Shown: positions 46,154 through 57,421 of the stretch, in pieces
Layout of the letters: every line of letters starts with the position of its first letter
How positions within the stretch are numbered: position 1 is the stretch's first letter
Assembly: GCF_019320115.1 (NCBI RefSeq)
Contig: NC_089595.1
Span: 111,802,461-111,866,460, forward strand
DNA length: 64,000 bases
Source: Miscanthus floridulus
Lineage: Eukaryota; Streptophyta; Magnoliopsida; Poales; Poaceae
Direction: 5' to 3'
The notes under the pieces: generated by a model
Seen by the model: only the letters and a program-made list of their open reading frames with translations
Databases searched by the model: none
What the model was told of the DNA's origin: nothing
Position numbers and translations under genes: made by a program

Positions 46154-47820
46154 TTCCTTGCACACACATTTTGTTTCATCTAGTTAGGCGAAAAGACTTA
46201 GAAAACATTGTGTGTCATTTTCAAAATCTATTTTTGTAATTTTCATAAGTGACTATTGCTTTGTGATGGTTGAATGAAATCTAGTCCCTTATGAAAATGT
46301 GTGTGTCCATCGTATTTTTGCCCCACATAGCAGTGTGAGTGCAGGCTGAGGGTTTTTCTGTTTCTCCTGCGTCGGAAGTCCCGACATACGCTGGAAGTCC
46401 CGACCCCCGGAAGTCCCGACGTAAGCCGGGAGTTCCGACGCCGAGCAGATCTGCGTTTTTGACCACGCCTGTTGGTTGCCCGTTTCCTTTTTACCCGGCC
46501 CGGTCACTTATCCTCTCATTCACCGCCGCCATCACTCCTCGCACCGCCGCCATCGCACCATCGCCCTCGCTCCTCCCCGCTCTGCCCTGCCGGTCCTCCT
46601 GCCGGTAGTCCCGTCCGCCCCCTGTCCCGCTCCGCTCTGTACCCACCCCTACCCCTCTCCACCGCCCTATGCCCTTGTGTTTCCTCAGATCGGCTGTGGA
46701 CTTGAAGTTGGTGTGGAGAAGATTCCCTTGGTGGAGGTGTTTGCGCTTGTGCATTGGTTCCTCGCCTGCGATTTCGTTCTTTTGCGTCTCCTCCGTTCTC
46801 GATCAAAGGTACTACCGTGGCGTCGAACCCTAACTCCAATGTACCTCTTGTTTTGCCTCTATTCTTTCTTCCTCTCTACTCCTCTATCTCCCTTGTTTGG
46901 ATGTGTGTTGTGCTTTGAAGCCTCATGAATGAGATGGTCAATTTGGGCGTCGGAGGTCCCGGTGGCCGTCGGCGGTTCTGACCGTCGGTACTCCCGACGT
47001 CAGGCCGGGACTTCCGACTATCGGAAGTCCCGACCTTAGCCGGAACTCCCGACCCTAGGATGACCTCTCCATTCATGTTTCTTCACTTCTCAATGCTCGT
47101 TCGCGTCTCCGTGTATTGTTTCTTAGTTCCCCTTCGTATTCTTCGCAGCCATGGAGGGTGGTGGCAGTCCAAGATGATGAAGATGACGACGATGGTGAGG
47201 AAGGTGACCAAGGTGACGATGATGACTACGACGACGAGTAGTTGGTTTCTCATGCGGCCTACCCCTTTTGGCTCTTGTTGACAAAGGGGGAGTGTTAGGC
47301 TTTGATTTATTGTAATAAGTTAGTTGGTCTTTATGTTTTGGAACTTTAAAACTTTAGCGTGTATGAACTATGTCGTGTGGTGGCAACCTTATGATGGACA
47401 ATTATCTATATGTGTTTGATGGATGTTTGTAGGACAAAGTTATGGTCATCTATTTATCTAATTAGCTTCTACTTGTCTCTACTTATGATGGTGAATGCAT
47501 TTTTGATGGCCATGTGTTGTTTCACATTTCTACTTTGAAATCGTGGCCATCGTATTCTTTTTATTTGTTGAGTGAAATAACATGTCATATTGCATTCTCT
47601 TCACACTTATCTATTTGTTCACATACACTTGTTGCACCCCACGGATTGCAAAATTTAGGGGGAGCTTTTGTCTTGATGTATGCAAATCATGTATAGATGA
47701 CTCTAAATGAAATTCAAATTCTTGCATACATCAAGGGGGAGCTCTTCATAAATTTTGGGGTTCAAAAGCTTTAAATTCTTTCATTCCTATAAAAGCCTAA
47801 GTTGGTTGTCATCAATTACC
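46154..47820 (+). other. Copia post-pol region with acquired, gene-like sequence
   Basis: 1.7 kb between pol and the polypurine tract, where SIRE/Maximus elements often carry an extra ORF. It holds two further palindrome clusters (46371-46440, 46948-47056), a GC-rich leader-like stretch (46500-46690), and an acceptor-like CTTCGCAG at 47148. This precedes a short acidic coding tail, open from about 47152 to TAG at 47239 (VQDDEDDDDGEEGDQ). No transmembrane or envelope-like protein is visible. It looks like a captured host-gene fragment or a decayed third ORF. Confidence 0.5.
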
Positions 47821-47834
47821 AAAAAGGGGGAGAT
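47821..47834 (+). promoter_or_regulatory. Copia polypurine tract
   Basis: AAAAAGGGGGAGAT immediately before the 3' LTR start TGAGAG. Confidence 0.9.
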
Positions 47835-49459
47835 TGAGAGTGCATTTGCCCCTATGTAGGTTTTGGTGTATTGATGACATCCAAATTAGGGACTAATGTG
47901 ATCTTAATGAGATATGTTGCAGCTATTAGTCCCATGAAAGATTCAAAGAGTTGATAAAGATGAAATGGTATCCCTCAATTCTTGAAGTTGTAAAGGCGGA
48001 CGAATTCAAAACGATCTCCAAAGGTTTTAATTTTGCTTTTGAGTTTAGGATCCGCCGCACTATAAAGAGGGATGCAAGTTTAGTTGGTCTGAGGAAGATA
48101 GAGTGCTCAAGCATTTAAATAAAATCAAAAGTGTGTCACTCTAGCACTTCACGAGCACATAGAATAATTTTCTGTGACTTTCGGTGTCGGAAGTCCCGAC
48201 GTAAGTCGGAACTCCCGACAGTCGGAAGTCCCGACCTAAGCCAGGGGTCCCGGCACCTGTGCTTCTGACTGCTCGCTGTCTGTGCTCGTCGGAAGTCCCG
48301 ACGTTCGCCGGGAGTTCCGACCGTCGGAAGTCCCGACGTTCGCCGGGAGTTCCGACACTGACCTGTCCAAGCCGGGAGTCCCGGCCTCAGCTGTGCTGGC
48401 TATTTGATTAACTGTGCACGTCGGAAGTCCCGACGCTCATCGGGAGTTCCGACCGTCGGAAGTCCCGACGTTTGCCGGGAGTTCCGACACTGACTTTCAC
48501 CCGTGGACTTCTGACCCTTTGGGAACAGTATTTATGCTAACGTCGGAAGTCCCGGGATCTGCGTCGGGACTCCCGACGTAGATCTGAACGGTTGGATTTT
48601 CACTTGGAGTATAAATACTCCTCTCTTCACTTCTAACCGTTACGGACTCATTTTCTCAGTTGACTCACTTCGTGCTGAACAGCTCCCAAGCAACCAAAGC
48701 ACCCCTCTCCTTCCCCCTTTGCTCCAATCTTCGATTCCCTTAGTTTTTGAGTAAAAGGAGAGTGGATTAAGTGAGAGCATCACTTTGGAAAGCTTGAGCA
48801 CTTGATTTCTTTGTCAAGCCGGTTGTGTTTGCGTCTATTACTCTTGGGGCTTTGCCCCTAGCCGGCTAGGCGTTGCCCAAGAGCTTCCATCTTGTGGAAG
48901 AGCCTTGGGAAGTTTGTATCACCCTTCGATTTCTTAGTGGAAAGCTCAAGTGACCTTTGTGGTCGCTTAGAGAGAGGCAAGGAGGTGGAAAAGACTCCGA
49001 CCTTTGTGGTCACCTCAACAACGAGGACGTAGGAGCTCCTTAGTGGGGTTCTGAACCTCGGGATAAATCTTTGTGTCCCGTGTGCTTGTTGTTGTGATTG
49101 CTAGATATTACTTGTATGTGTTTGTCTCTCTCTCTCCCAAATTTCCATTTTAGGGTTTGGACTCGATCTACGGTTTGGAGGCATTACGGCGTCAAGGGAG
49201 TGACCCAACATCTTCACCAAACCACTAGGAAGTGAGGTTGTAAGTTCATTTATCCGCAAAGTTAAATTTGGCACTGCTTTTGTAGTTCACGTAGGCGTCG
49301 GAACTGCTGACGTTTGCGCCGGAACTTCTGACAACGTCGGGAGTTCCGACCCAAACGTCGGGACTTCCGACAGTGACTGACAGAATTGAACTTAGCCTTT
49401 GCAGTAATTTTTTAGATACGCCTATTCACCCCCCCTCTAGGCATTGTTAGATCCTTTCA
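47835..49459 (+). mobile_element. 3' LTR of the Ty1/copia element (1625 bp)
   Basis: Nearly identical to the 5' LTR, with the same TG...CA ends, TATA box and palindrome array. Seven substitutions by eye over 1625 bases (0.43%), most of them C/T or G/A. The target duplication CTCGC follows at 49460-49464. Full element 38553-49459, 10.9 kb. Confidence 0.95.
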
Positions 49460-49464
49460 CTCGC

Positions 49465-51020
49465 CAACTTTGGCGAAGTGTCAGGACTCAAAACAAATAT
49501 TTAGAAGTCATCTGTCATCCCCACAAGATGCCAAGGTGTCGACTTGGACGAGGTCCTACGTGATTTCCCTGCAAGACGAGCCCTCTTCCCAACTAAATAT
49601 TTGGGTCTACCTCTGACAAGCACCAGATTGCGGAGGATTGATTTTCAGCCACTTGTTGATAAAGTTGTAAGCAAGCTCATGGTTTGGAATGGCAAGAATA
49701 TTAACCATGTTGGAAGGTCCACTTTAGTCAAAGCAGTCCTCACCTCACGAGCTGTGTATTGCCTCACGTCACTAAGAGCTCCTAAAACCAGGCCGAAGGA
49801 AATTGATAACCTCAAAAAGAGCTTCCTATGGGTTGGATCCGACAAGCTAACTGGGGGGAAATGCAAAGTGAATTGGCCACGTTCCACAAGACCAACTGAA
49901 TCTGGGGGTCTAGGCATTCTTCATCTAGGAAAATTTGCAAGAGCACTATGTCTGAAATGGCTATGGAAAGAGTGGGAGGACGAAGGAAGGATGCTGAACA
50001 ATCCTGACACACCGTGTGATACGACTGATAGGCTCCTATTTGCTGTAGCAACTTCAATCACAGTTGACGATGGCAAGAGAACACCTTTCTGGTGCAGCGC
50101 CTGGCTACAAGGTCCAAGGCCCCAAGATCTAGTGCCAAATATCTTCTGAATTTCAAAAAACAAAAACAAGTCACTCCACGAAGGTATGCGCAACAGAGCG
50201 TGGATTAGGGACATAGACCTGCAACATGCAAGCTTCACCTCCCAACACTTTGTGGAATATGTCCAGCTTTGGAGCGCTCTTAGCCACATCCAACTACACC
50301 CCGACAGGCAGGACAACATCAACTGGAATTTTAAGCCGGATGGAAAATTCACGACAGGATCGGCGTACCACGCGCAATTTATTGGAGCAACGCTGACAAA
50401 TTTCAAGCAACTCATCTGGAAAGTCTGGGCCCCGCCAAAATGCAAATTCTTTGCATGGCTCGCCATCCAAAATAGAGTCTGGACCGCTGATAGGCTACAA
50501 GCGTGGCAATGGCCGAATAATGGAGTGTGCCCCCCTGTGCAGGTGCAGTCAAGAAACTGGCGTCCATCTATTTCAAGACTGTCGCTACACTAGGCGTATA
50601 TGGGAAGGCATTGCAATATGGTTGGGTAATGAGCAGCTGTGACCTCCCGCCTGGGTACAAACTTGGTGGAAAAACATAGATCGCACACCTTCGACGGCGA
50701 GACGAGGTCTCCGCTCCATCATTATTCTTGTATGTTGGGAGGTGTGGAATGAAAGAAACGCAAGAATCTTTGAGCGCAAGGAGTCCGCGCCAACGCAACT
50801 CCTCCAGAAAATCAAGGATGAAGTGGGCCTATGGGCAATGGCGGGAGCAAAACACGTCTCTAACTTATTATTGCACGCTTGATGTAAACCCTGCTGTGCC
50901 GAGGACTCAGGGAGCTTTGACCCCGTTGTACAAATTTGTACATGTTTGTACTTTGCCTTTCTGGGCTCTCTTCTTTTTAATACACTGCCGGTTCCGTTTT
51001 TTTTAAAAGAAAACATATTT
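49465..51020 (+). pseudogene. L1-type LINE, 3' half: RT end and zf-RVT region
   Basis: Resumes the LINE after the copia insertion: NFGEVSGLKTN, then FPTKYLGLPLTSTRLRRIDF, KLMVWNGKNINHVGRSTL, the long plant-L1 connection region (SGGLGILHLGKFARALCLKWLW), and the zf-RVT domain (FTTGSAYHAQFIG, WKVWAPPKCKFFAWLAIQNR). Stops and frame changes at about 49501, 50147 and 50590 onward show decay independent of the copia insertion. The 3' end lies near 51005-51020 (CCGGTTCCGTTTTTTTTAAAAG). Confidence 0.9.
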
Positions 51021-51960
51021 GAAGCACTTCAAATGTCCAGGCCACTCCCTCATCCTTCTCTCCTCCATTCACTGTGTTCTAGGCTTTACCATCTCAACAT
51101 GTCCACTTGTCGAGTCGCTCTATCCCCATCTTTCTAGTCAAGAAGTTTTGCATTATCAGTGATATAGATAAAGGAGAAACAACCAAATAGAACGTGTCGA
51201 TTTCAATGATCATTGTTTACATCTGACGGCTATCAAGGTAGTATACTCTAGAAGAGGAACAAGTTTCGTCAGCTAGTATTATAACCGAATCACTAAAAGC
51301 ATATCTACATGATATTTTACATGAAATTGGTCCATTGATTCCTCAGTTCGCATGCGTGAGAAACTTACGATCATCCATCTTTGGGCCTTTTCCTTCGCAG
51401 GATCTATCACAAATGGAAACAAATATGGTCACATGATGTCCGACAACAATGCAACAGAGTGGCATGGGGCACATTACCAGTGATGGCTCCACGCTTTCTT
51501 TTGAGAAGGCTTGGGGCATTGATGGTGTTGGGGCGATGAAAGGGCTAGTTAGTGGCTGCTTGAGGCAGTAGTTGCTCCAATAAACATGAGCAGCATTCTG
51601 ATGGATCTAGCTATGTTTTAGGGGAAAATACTAACTATGAAATAGGCGCAATCAAATGTACAAGATAGTCCAAAAGTTAAATGGGACGACTGCGCCCGAA
51701 CGTCCAGCTCTACGACCCGTTCGGACACAGCTACGACCCATCCGCGTCCGCCCGCCCGCCCGCCCGCGTAATGGAACCACGGAACAGAAGGAGCGGCAGC
51801 CTATGCCACTCATGGCGGCCCGTCCCCCGCCACGCCGCCGTCATTGAGAAGAAGGGGAGGGGGCGGCGCCCGCCTGCGCCTCTGTTCGGATGCCCAGCCG
51901 ACGCCGAGAGAAGGTGGAGACACCGAGGCATGACAGTCAAAGGAGAGGAGGGAACGAGAT
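51021..51960. other. Intergenic, no gene seen
   Basis: It includes a CCGCCCGCCCGCCCGC stretch at ~51748-51766 and GC-rich sequence to 51900. The frames present have no recognisable content. Confidence 0.5.
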
Positions 51961-52010
51961 GCAATACCCAATCTACTTTTGAAACATCCATATGCAATAC
52001 TTGTAGCCTA

Positions 52011-52308
52011 CTCCCTCCGTCGCTTAATATTCGTCGTTTTAGACTTGTACACGGTTATCAAGGACAGTAGCCTGTGACTCCGCCAGACCTATAGAGCAAC
52101 CAGCCTGAGACTCCACCAAGTCATTATTGCTTTGTTCTTGTGTCGGTGGTGTGAGAGGGGAAAGGGGTAAGGCTGCAACCTTCTACACTGCGATAGACAG
52201 GTGGATGTGATAAGATGGTACTACACCTATACACTTGCTAGGCCAACGACAGTTAATTAGGGACAACACATAAAAGCTAAAACGACCAACATAAAGGTAC
52301 AGAGGGAG
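52011..52308. mobile_element. Stowaway-type MITE
   Basis: Ends TA|CTCCCTCCGTCGCTTAATATTCG and AACATAAAGGTACAGAGGGAG|TA. They are inverted repeats over about 30 bases, including a shared CTAAAACGAC inner edge, with TA target sites. It is inserted in a larger repeat: ...GCAATACTTGTAGCC on the left and CGTCTGAAGGCAGATGAGAC on the right. Confidence 0.75.
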
Positions 52309-52414
52309 TACGTCTGAAGGCAGATGAGACACTTGAAACATGTATCCGAAACATTTACAAAAACACCTGAAAAACACTTGAAAACCATATAAAATAAACA
52401 CAACATCCAGATAA

Positions 52415-52790
52415 AACACTTGCAATATATGTATGAAAGATATGCAACGTCCAAAGAAACACACTTAGAACATACGTCTGGAAAAAAGCTAAAATATTAG
52501 GAACAAAAGCTTGCAACATACGTGTACAACCATTGCAACATATGCAACATCCCGGTCTACTTTTGCAACATCCACATAAAACACTTGCAACATCCACATA
52601 AAACACTTGCAATATATGTATGAAAGATATGCAACGTCCAAAGAAACACACTTAGAACATACGTATGGAAAAAAGCTAAAATATTAGGAACAAAAGCTTG
52701 CAACATACGTGTACAACCATTTCAACATATGCAACATCCCGGTCTACTTTTGCAACATCCACATAAAACACTTGCAACATCCAGATGAAA
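52415..52790 (+). repeat. 187-bp tandem repeat, two copies
   Basis: TGAAAGATATGCAACGTCC at 52434 recurs at 52621, and the next ~150 bases (CACACTTAGAACATACG, GGAACAAAAGCTTGCAAC, CCCGGTCTACTTTTGCAAC) repeat with very few differences, so this is a recent duplication. Inside it ACACTTGCAACATCC-like short motifs also repeat. It belongs to a larger grass repeat of TTGCAACAT-rich sequence running about 51960-52840. Confidence 0.85.
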
Positions 52791-52839
52791 CATCTAAAAC
52801 ACTTGAAACATACTATTGCAACATGCGTTTTCAGCGCGT

Positions 52840-53817
52840 AATGTCACCTTGCTGCTTGAACGAATTGCGGAGCTCGATGTCGATGGCGACGCATGGAGCT
52901 CACCGGTGCGTCCCTGGGCAAGGACCTGCTCAGCGGCCTGGGCGAGCACCTACGCGAGGCGCGTGAGCACCCTGGGCGAGCATCTGCACAAGCACCCCTG
53001 GGCGAGCACCTGCTTGACGTCCTAGGCCAGCGCACCCTTGGCGAGCACCTGCTCGCCGGCTAAGCGGGCAGCGGAGGCTGCCGTGGCGGCGCAGATGTCG
53101 TGGTGTAGGCAAGCGGCACGGTGGAGCGCGCAGTGGGGAAGGCGAACAACGCGGTAGAGCCGGACGCGGAGGTCCGATGGAGCGGTGGATAAGGCCACGA
53201 CGGAGGAGGCCGAGTGCGTGGAGAGAACTTTTTTTTGAAGGGGTGCGGACAGGAGCGAGCGAACGGATGAGGTAGCCAGTGGGGAAGCCGCATCCGTCCG
53301 TCTCCGGACGCCTGCACGAGAGCATTACCCAAAGTTAAATCTACAAAATGACCCGGGGATCGAACAACTTCTGCGTGACTTGGATTGTGGTTTCTTTGAG
53401 TATTAGAGCTCATCAAAACAAAACTGGAAACTACCAAATTTGGCATCGACCAAAATTGCACACCCAATTGATTGGAGCAGGAAGAAAAGAAAGGGATGAG
53501 AGAGACGACTATGGTGAGTTTGTACCAATAGATAGATGCAATAGGGCTGACGGACAAAGAATTGATGCAATCAAATAAAAACATAAAATTATTAAAAAAT
53601 ATTTTCAAGTAAGAAAAACCAAAATACACCGTAACTGTAGCAAGCACAACGTTACTGTAGCAGACCCGATGTTACTGTATCGACCGCTGCTGACAACCGC
53701 CGAGGGGGTAAAATAGACGGTTTTAGAAAGTTCATGGGGGTAAAACAGACGGTTTCATAGTTTGGGGGGTGAAGTAGACCAAGTATGAAAGGTGGGGGGT
53801 TTAAGTAGACTTTTTCC
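52840..53817 (-). mobile_element. Probable end of a DNA transposon (unclassified)
   Basis: 53640-53817 holds three similar lines (GGGGGTAAAATAGACGGTTTT, GGGGTAAAACAGACGGTTTC and GGGGGGTGAAGTAGAC), a known type of terminal sequence in grass repeats, with GTTACTGTAGCA phrases before it. On the minus strand it begins GGAAAAAGTCTACTT. The part from 52850 to 53330 is GC-rich with frames on both strands (GGGCGAGCACCTG repeated) and no recognisable protein. The opposite end was not located. Confidence 0.4.
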
Positions 53818-53877
53818 AGCAAGAAAAGCTAGCTACCCATACTATTTGCACAGATTAGCTTACTAATTTATTATATA

Positions 53878-54591
53878 CTAGCAAACATGCCGTACGTTGC
53901 AACGGGATTTGTATCTTGTGCCATATGTTTTAATACGCTTTAGAATCCGACTCTACGTTGATTGGACATATGCTATCTAACTCGCATGAGTACGACTCAT
54001 GAGATCGAGACAGTTAAGTAATTATGATTTTAATCTCTTACCTAAGAAAGAAGGAAGGACTTATAATTTGCAATGGAGAGATTATTAATATAATGTTCTA
54101 ATCGTCAATTCTGATAAATCCAATGCTACAAATTCTAATTTTCAACGTGGCCCTCTCTTTGAAATAAATAGGGAGACAAAGATATGGGAGAGAACCCCTT
54201 TGTACCTCGTATCACAGATAGGGCGGAAACAGAATCAGAATCGGAAAGAAAACAGATGCGGGACGAAGGATTCCTAAACTGAAAGAGGGAAGGACAGAAA
54301 AAGCAAAATCAAAACAGAAAAGAATCAAACGGATGGAAAAATCAGGACACGGATAGGACGGAAACAGGATCAAAATCGGACAAACAGGATCAAAATCGGA
54401 CAAAAAAGAACAGATGTGAGAACGAAGGATTCCTATTTAGAATAGGATTCCTCATTGAGCATGGGTTATATACATGAGTCAAGTAGAAGAAACTCTTCAC
54501 GGTCTGGTAGCTAGAGGGAGACGGACAAAAAAAAAAAAGATAGACGAAAAAATAAGCTAAAATTTTGCCTCTATATTAATAGGTATATAGA
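53878..54591 (-). mobile_element. Non-autonomous Helitron, 714 bp
   Basis: Minus-strand start A|TCTATATACCTATTAATATAG; minus-strand end hairpin CCCGTTGCAACGTACGG then CATGTTTGCTAG|T. The TC...CTAG ends, 3' hairpin and A/T insertion site are as in the 304-bp Helitron at 20027-20330. The interior is AT-rich with GGATCAAAATCGGACAAA repeated in tandem near 54366-54402. No coding capacity. Confidence 0.7.
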
Positions 54592-54606
54592 TTTGACTCT
54601 TTTTTA

Positions 54607-54754
54607 CTCCTTTCGTTCTAAATTATAAGAGTTTTTGCTTTTCTAGATACGTTGCATTTGCTATGTACATAGATATACACTATATCTAGATACACAGTAA
54701 AAATAATGTATATCTAAAAAATTTAAAACGTCTTATAATTTAGGACGGATTTAG
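54607..54754. mobile_element. Stowaway-type MITE, 148 bp
   Basis: TA|CTCCTTTCGTTCTAAATTATAAG ... CTTATAATTTAGGACGGATTTAG|TA. Inverted ends of the classic grass Stowaway family with TA target sites, starting 15 bases after the Helitron. Confidence 0.85.
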
Positions 54755-55180
54755 TACTACATACAGAGAGAGGGAGCAGTAGTTTCAACTTAGTGGGGAC
54801 AAATCTGGTTGCTTAGAGCGGCCAACACGCCAAAGGTAATCACTTTCACCAACCGGCGTTTCCATGGATCAAAGCTGCCATTGCCCATTTCAGCATGAAG
54901 ACAAAGGCTAGATAGTGCACTCGATCTCATGAGATCCTTTGCGTCCATGCTACTCCCTTTCCCTCGCCGATATATAATCCGTAACGTTCGGCCTAAGCGT
55001 CGCTGGTCGCTCCCTGACTGCCAAAAACATTCTCGGTGATGTACTGATGCGGCTGATAATTAATTGCTCCGCCGGCGACCGGAATTAGCACAGGGCGGCG
55101 CGCAGCTTCGGCATCCGGTCTCGTGATGATGGCGTGTTTGTTGACGCATAGGGTGTGTTTTCTGGATTCCACAACCTCCC

Positions 55181-55250
55181 CCCCCCCCCCCCCCCCCCCC
55201 ACCCACCCACCCCCACCCCCACCCCACCCCACCCCCAAACACACACATCG
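55181..55250. repeat. C-rich simple repeat
   Basis: A run of about 22 C, followed by ACCCACCCACCCCC-like sequence. It creates glycine-rich artefact frames on the minus strand. Its exact length may be a sequencing artefact. Confidence 0.9.
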
Positions 55251-55337
55251 TATCTAAGTGGATTCGTGTAATCCGTGTTAAGTTGCCTACTAAATGGATG
55301 TAGAAATAAGTTCGGATCTATTTAGCACTAAAAATTA

Positions 55338-55567
55338 CTCCATCCATTCTCTTTATAAGGCACAACTTGGTATAACACGATCTTCTAAATTACACTTTGA
55401 CCGTTTATTTATTTTATATTATTTATACTTATAAACTTATGGTAATTGAATAGCTTGCAAATCTAACTATATTAAATTTATATTATGACAATTAAAAAAT
55501 ATTAGTCAAAGATTTTGAAGTTTGAATCTTGATATGTATGTACGCATTATAAAGAGAATGGAGGTGG
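55338..55567. mobile_element. Stowaway-type MITE, 230 bp
   Basis: TA|CTCCATCCATTCTCTTTATAA and TTATAAAGAGAATGGAGGTGG|TA are inverted repeats (about 17 of 21 matching). The interior is AT-rich with no coding capacity. Confidence 0.8.
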
Positions 55568-57421
55568 TATCAGCTAAAATTTGTACCAGTGGATCCGAAC
55601 AAATCTGGTAATAAATTAAACCTGCTAATTATTAGCTGAAGGACTACTAACTATTAGTTGCATTAGCAGATTTAGAGTTGCTAATGTTAATAGTTCATAT
55701 ACACCTTCAACTCGTTGTCCAACCACCTATTATTAAGAGGATGCAAACGACCTCCTGCTAAATTTTAGCTAGCTAATTTTTTCGGTTGTTTAGCTATTAG
55801 CTAGCTAATTTATAGTGATCCAAACAAACCCTGATGAGTGGTTAGCCTCGGCGATGGACTTGGTCAACATGAATTCCGCTGGTTATCGTGGCTAAAGGAT
55901 ATAATACATCTCATGTCAATCCACGTGTCACTCTCACAGTCTCACTTGAAGAGTTTCTGTATCCACTCCACTCGTATATACAAGTAGCTAAACATCTTCA
56001 CTGAGGCCCTGTTCGTTTATCTTTTAATTCGTCTTTTTTGGCTTGTTTTTTTTAATCGGAACAATGTTTTTCTCTCACAACAAATCAGCTGGACTAGTGT
56101 TTTGGTTTATTTTTTCAGCGAAGTATCTGTCTCAACAAGCAATGAAACAATAAATAAAAACACTGTATCCACCCGTACTTTCACTCATCCAAAATATAAT
56201 ATAATAATGCGGCCACGTGAGACTGTGAGAGCAAGCGAACCACCATGCAAACACAAGCCGCGCGAGTCGTCGTCGGTGGACAGAAGCTGCCTGCGCTCTG
56301 ATGCACCACGACACACACTCGCAAGGTAAATAGCAAGTGCTCCGATCCGAGCGTGAGTGAGAGTAAAATCAGCAATCAAGTGAGTGACACCGGCCGGTCG
56401 TCGCGTGGCGGGAGTGGGATGCCATCATTTTTCGTCTGGTCTCTCTCTGCCCGAAACCACTGGGGTTTACCAATGAAGTGAGTGATCTCCCTCGATGGAT
56501 CTGTGGGTGTTTTGCTCGCTGACGAGGAACCGGCGGCCGGAGTACGTCTCGGGCCAGTGAGTCCGCAGAGCACTAGTAGTACTCCATGGCGTGCACGTAG
56601 TGGAGTCTGCCGCCGTGCGTGGGTGGCGGGGCCTGACAACCGACGACGTGGCGCCATGCCGCCATCAGCCATCTACATGGGTTGCTTGCTAATCATTCCC
56701 TTAACCACCGTTGATAATGATGGATCTTCTTTGTGTGCACAGCATGCAAAGATCTACTCCTATCGTCACGTGAGATCTGCGCGTGCGTGCGATGCGAGTG
56801 CTGCGTTGGCCGCGCGAACCACCGCAACGGTGTGTGCCAGCAACGGTACCTCGTAGTCGTAGCAGGCCCCATTTATTATTATTTCCTCGGGCGCGGCGTT
56901 CTCCCTGCGAGCCGTGCGTGCCATTACTCCAACTCAGCGCTTGGTGTAGTACATGTACAATTTGAAACCAGCCGTCCCGGCCAGTAGCAGTAGGAGCGCT
57001 GTACCTGTCACCAGTGCATGGCATGCATGGCGTACGCACCTGGGGCCTGTTTGGATTGCACCCTGGGTTATATTATGCATAACAGTCTCCAGTAGTGCCA
57101 TGCTCGGGTTTTAATGCTTCTTACGCTTCCAACGTCCAACGAGCTGAAGCTGACGAGTACTAGTAGAGTATTTTACCACACTCCACTTCCACGCTCCACT
57201 ATCAGCAGCATTCATCACTCCAGCTTCAAAGTCTCACTCCCAGCACCAGCAGACCAAACCAAAGACCGTTCCTCTAACGCCAAAAAGCCTAGCCTACAAC
57301 ACCGACGACGACCAGTCGACCACCACGACGAGCGCAGGCAACCAGGGCACGGCCATGCCCGTGGCGCAATCTTAGGCGTCCATTTCGTATTCCACGGCCG
57401 GCGAAGCATCAGCCAGCAGCC
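55568..57421 (+). promoter_or_regulatory. 5' flank of the IPGA1-like gene with MITE remnants
   Basis: No gene seen. Phrases such as GATCCGAACAAATCTGG (55593) and GATCCAAACAAACCCTG (55817) mark degraded MITE ends, and AGGCCCTGTTCGTTT at 56004 resembles the end of a grass hAT-type MITE. From about 57115 the sequence becomes CT/CA-rich, as expected for a 5' leader. The translation start has a strong context (CAGCCATGG). Confidence 0.45.

Noticed and set aside
54993..55248. Glycine-rich minus-strand frames
   Set aside because: Products of the C-rich simple repeat at 55181-55250.
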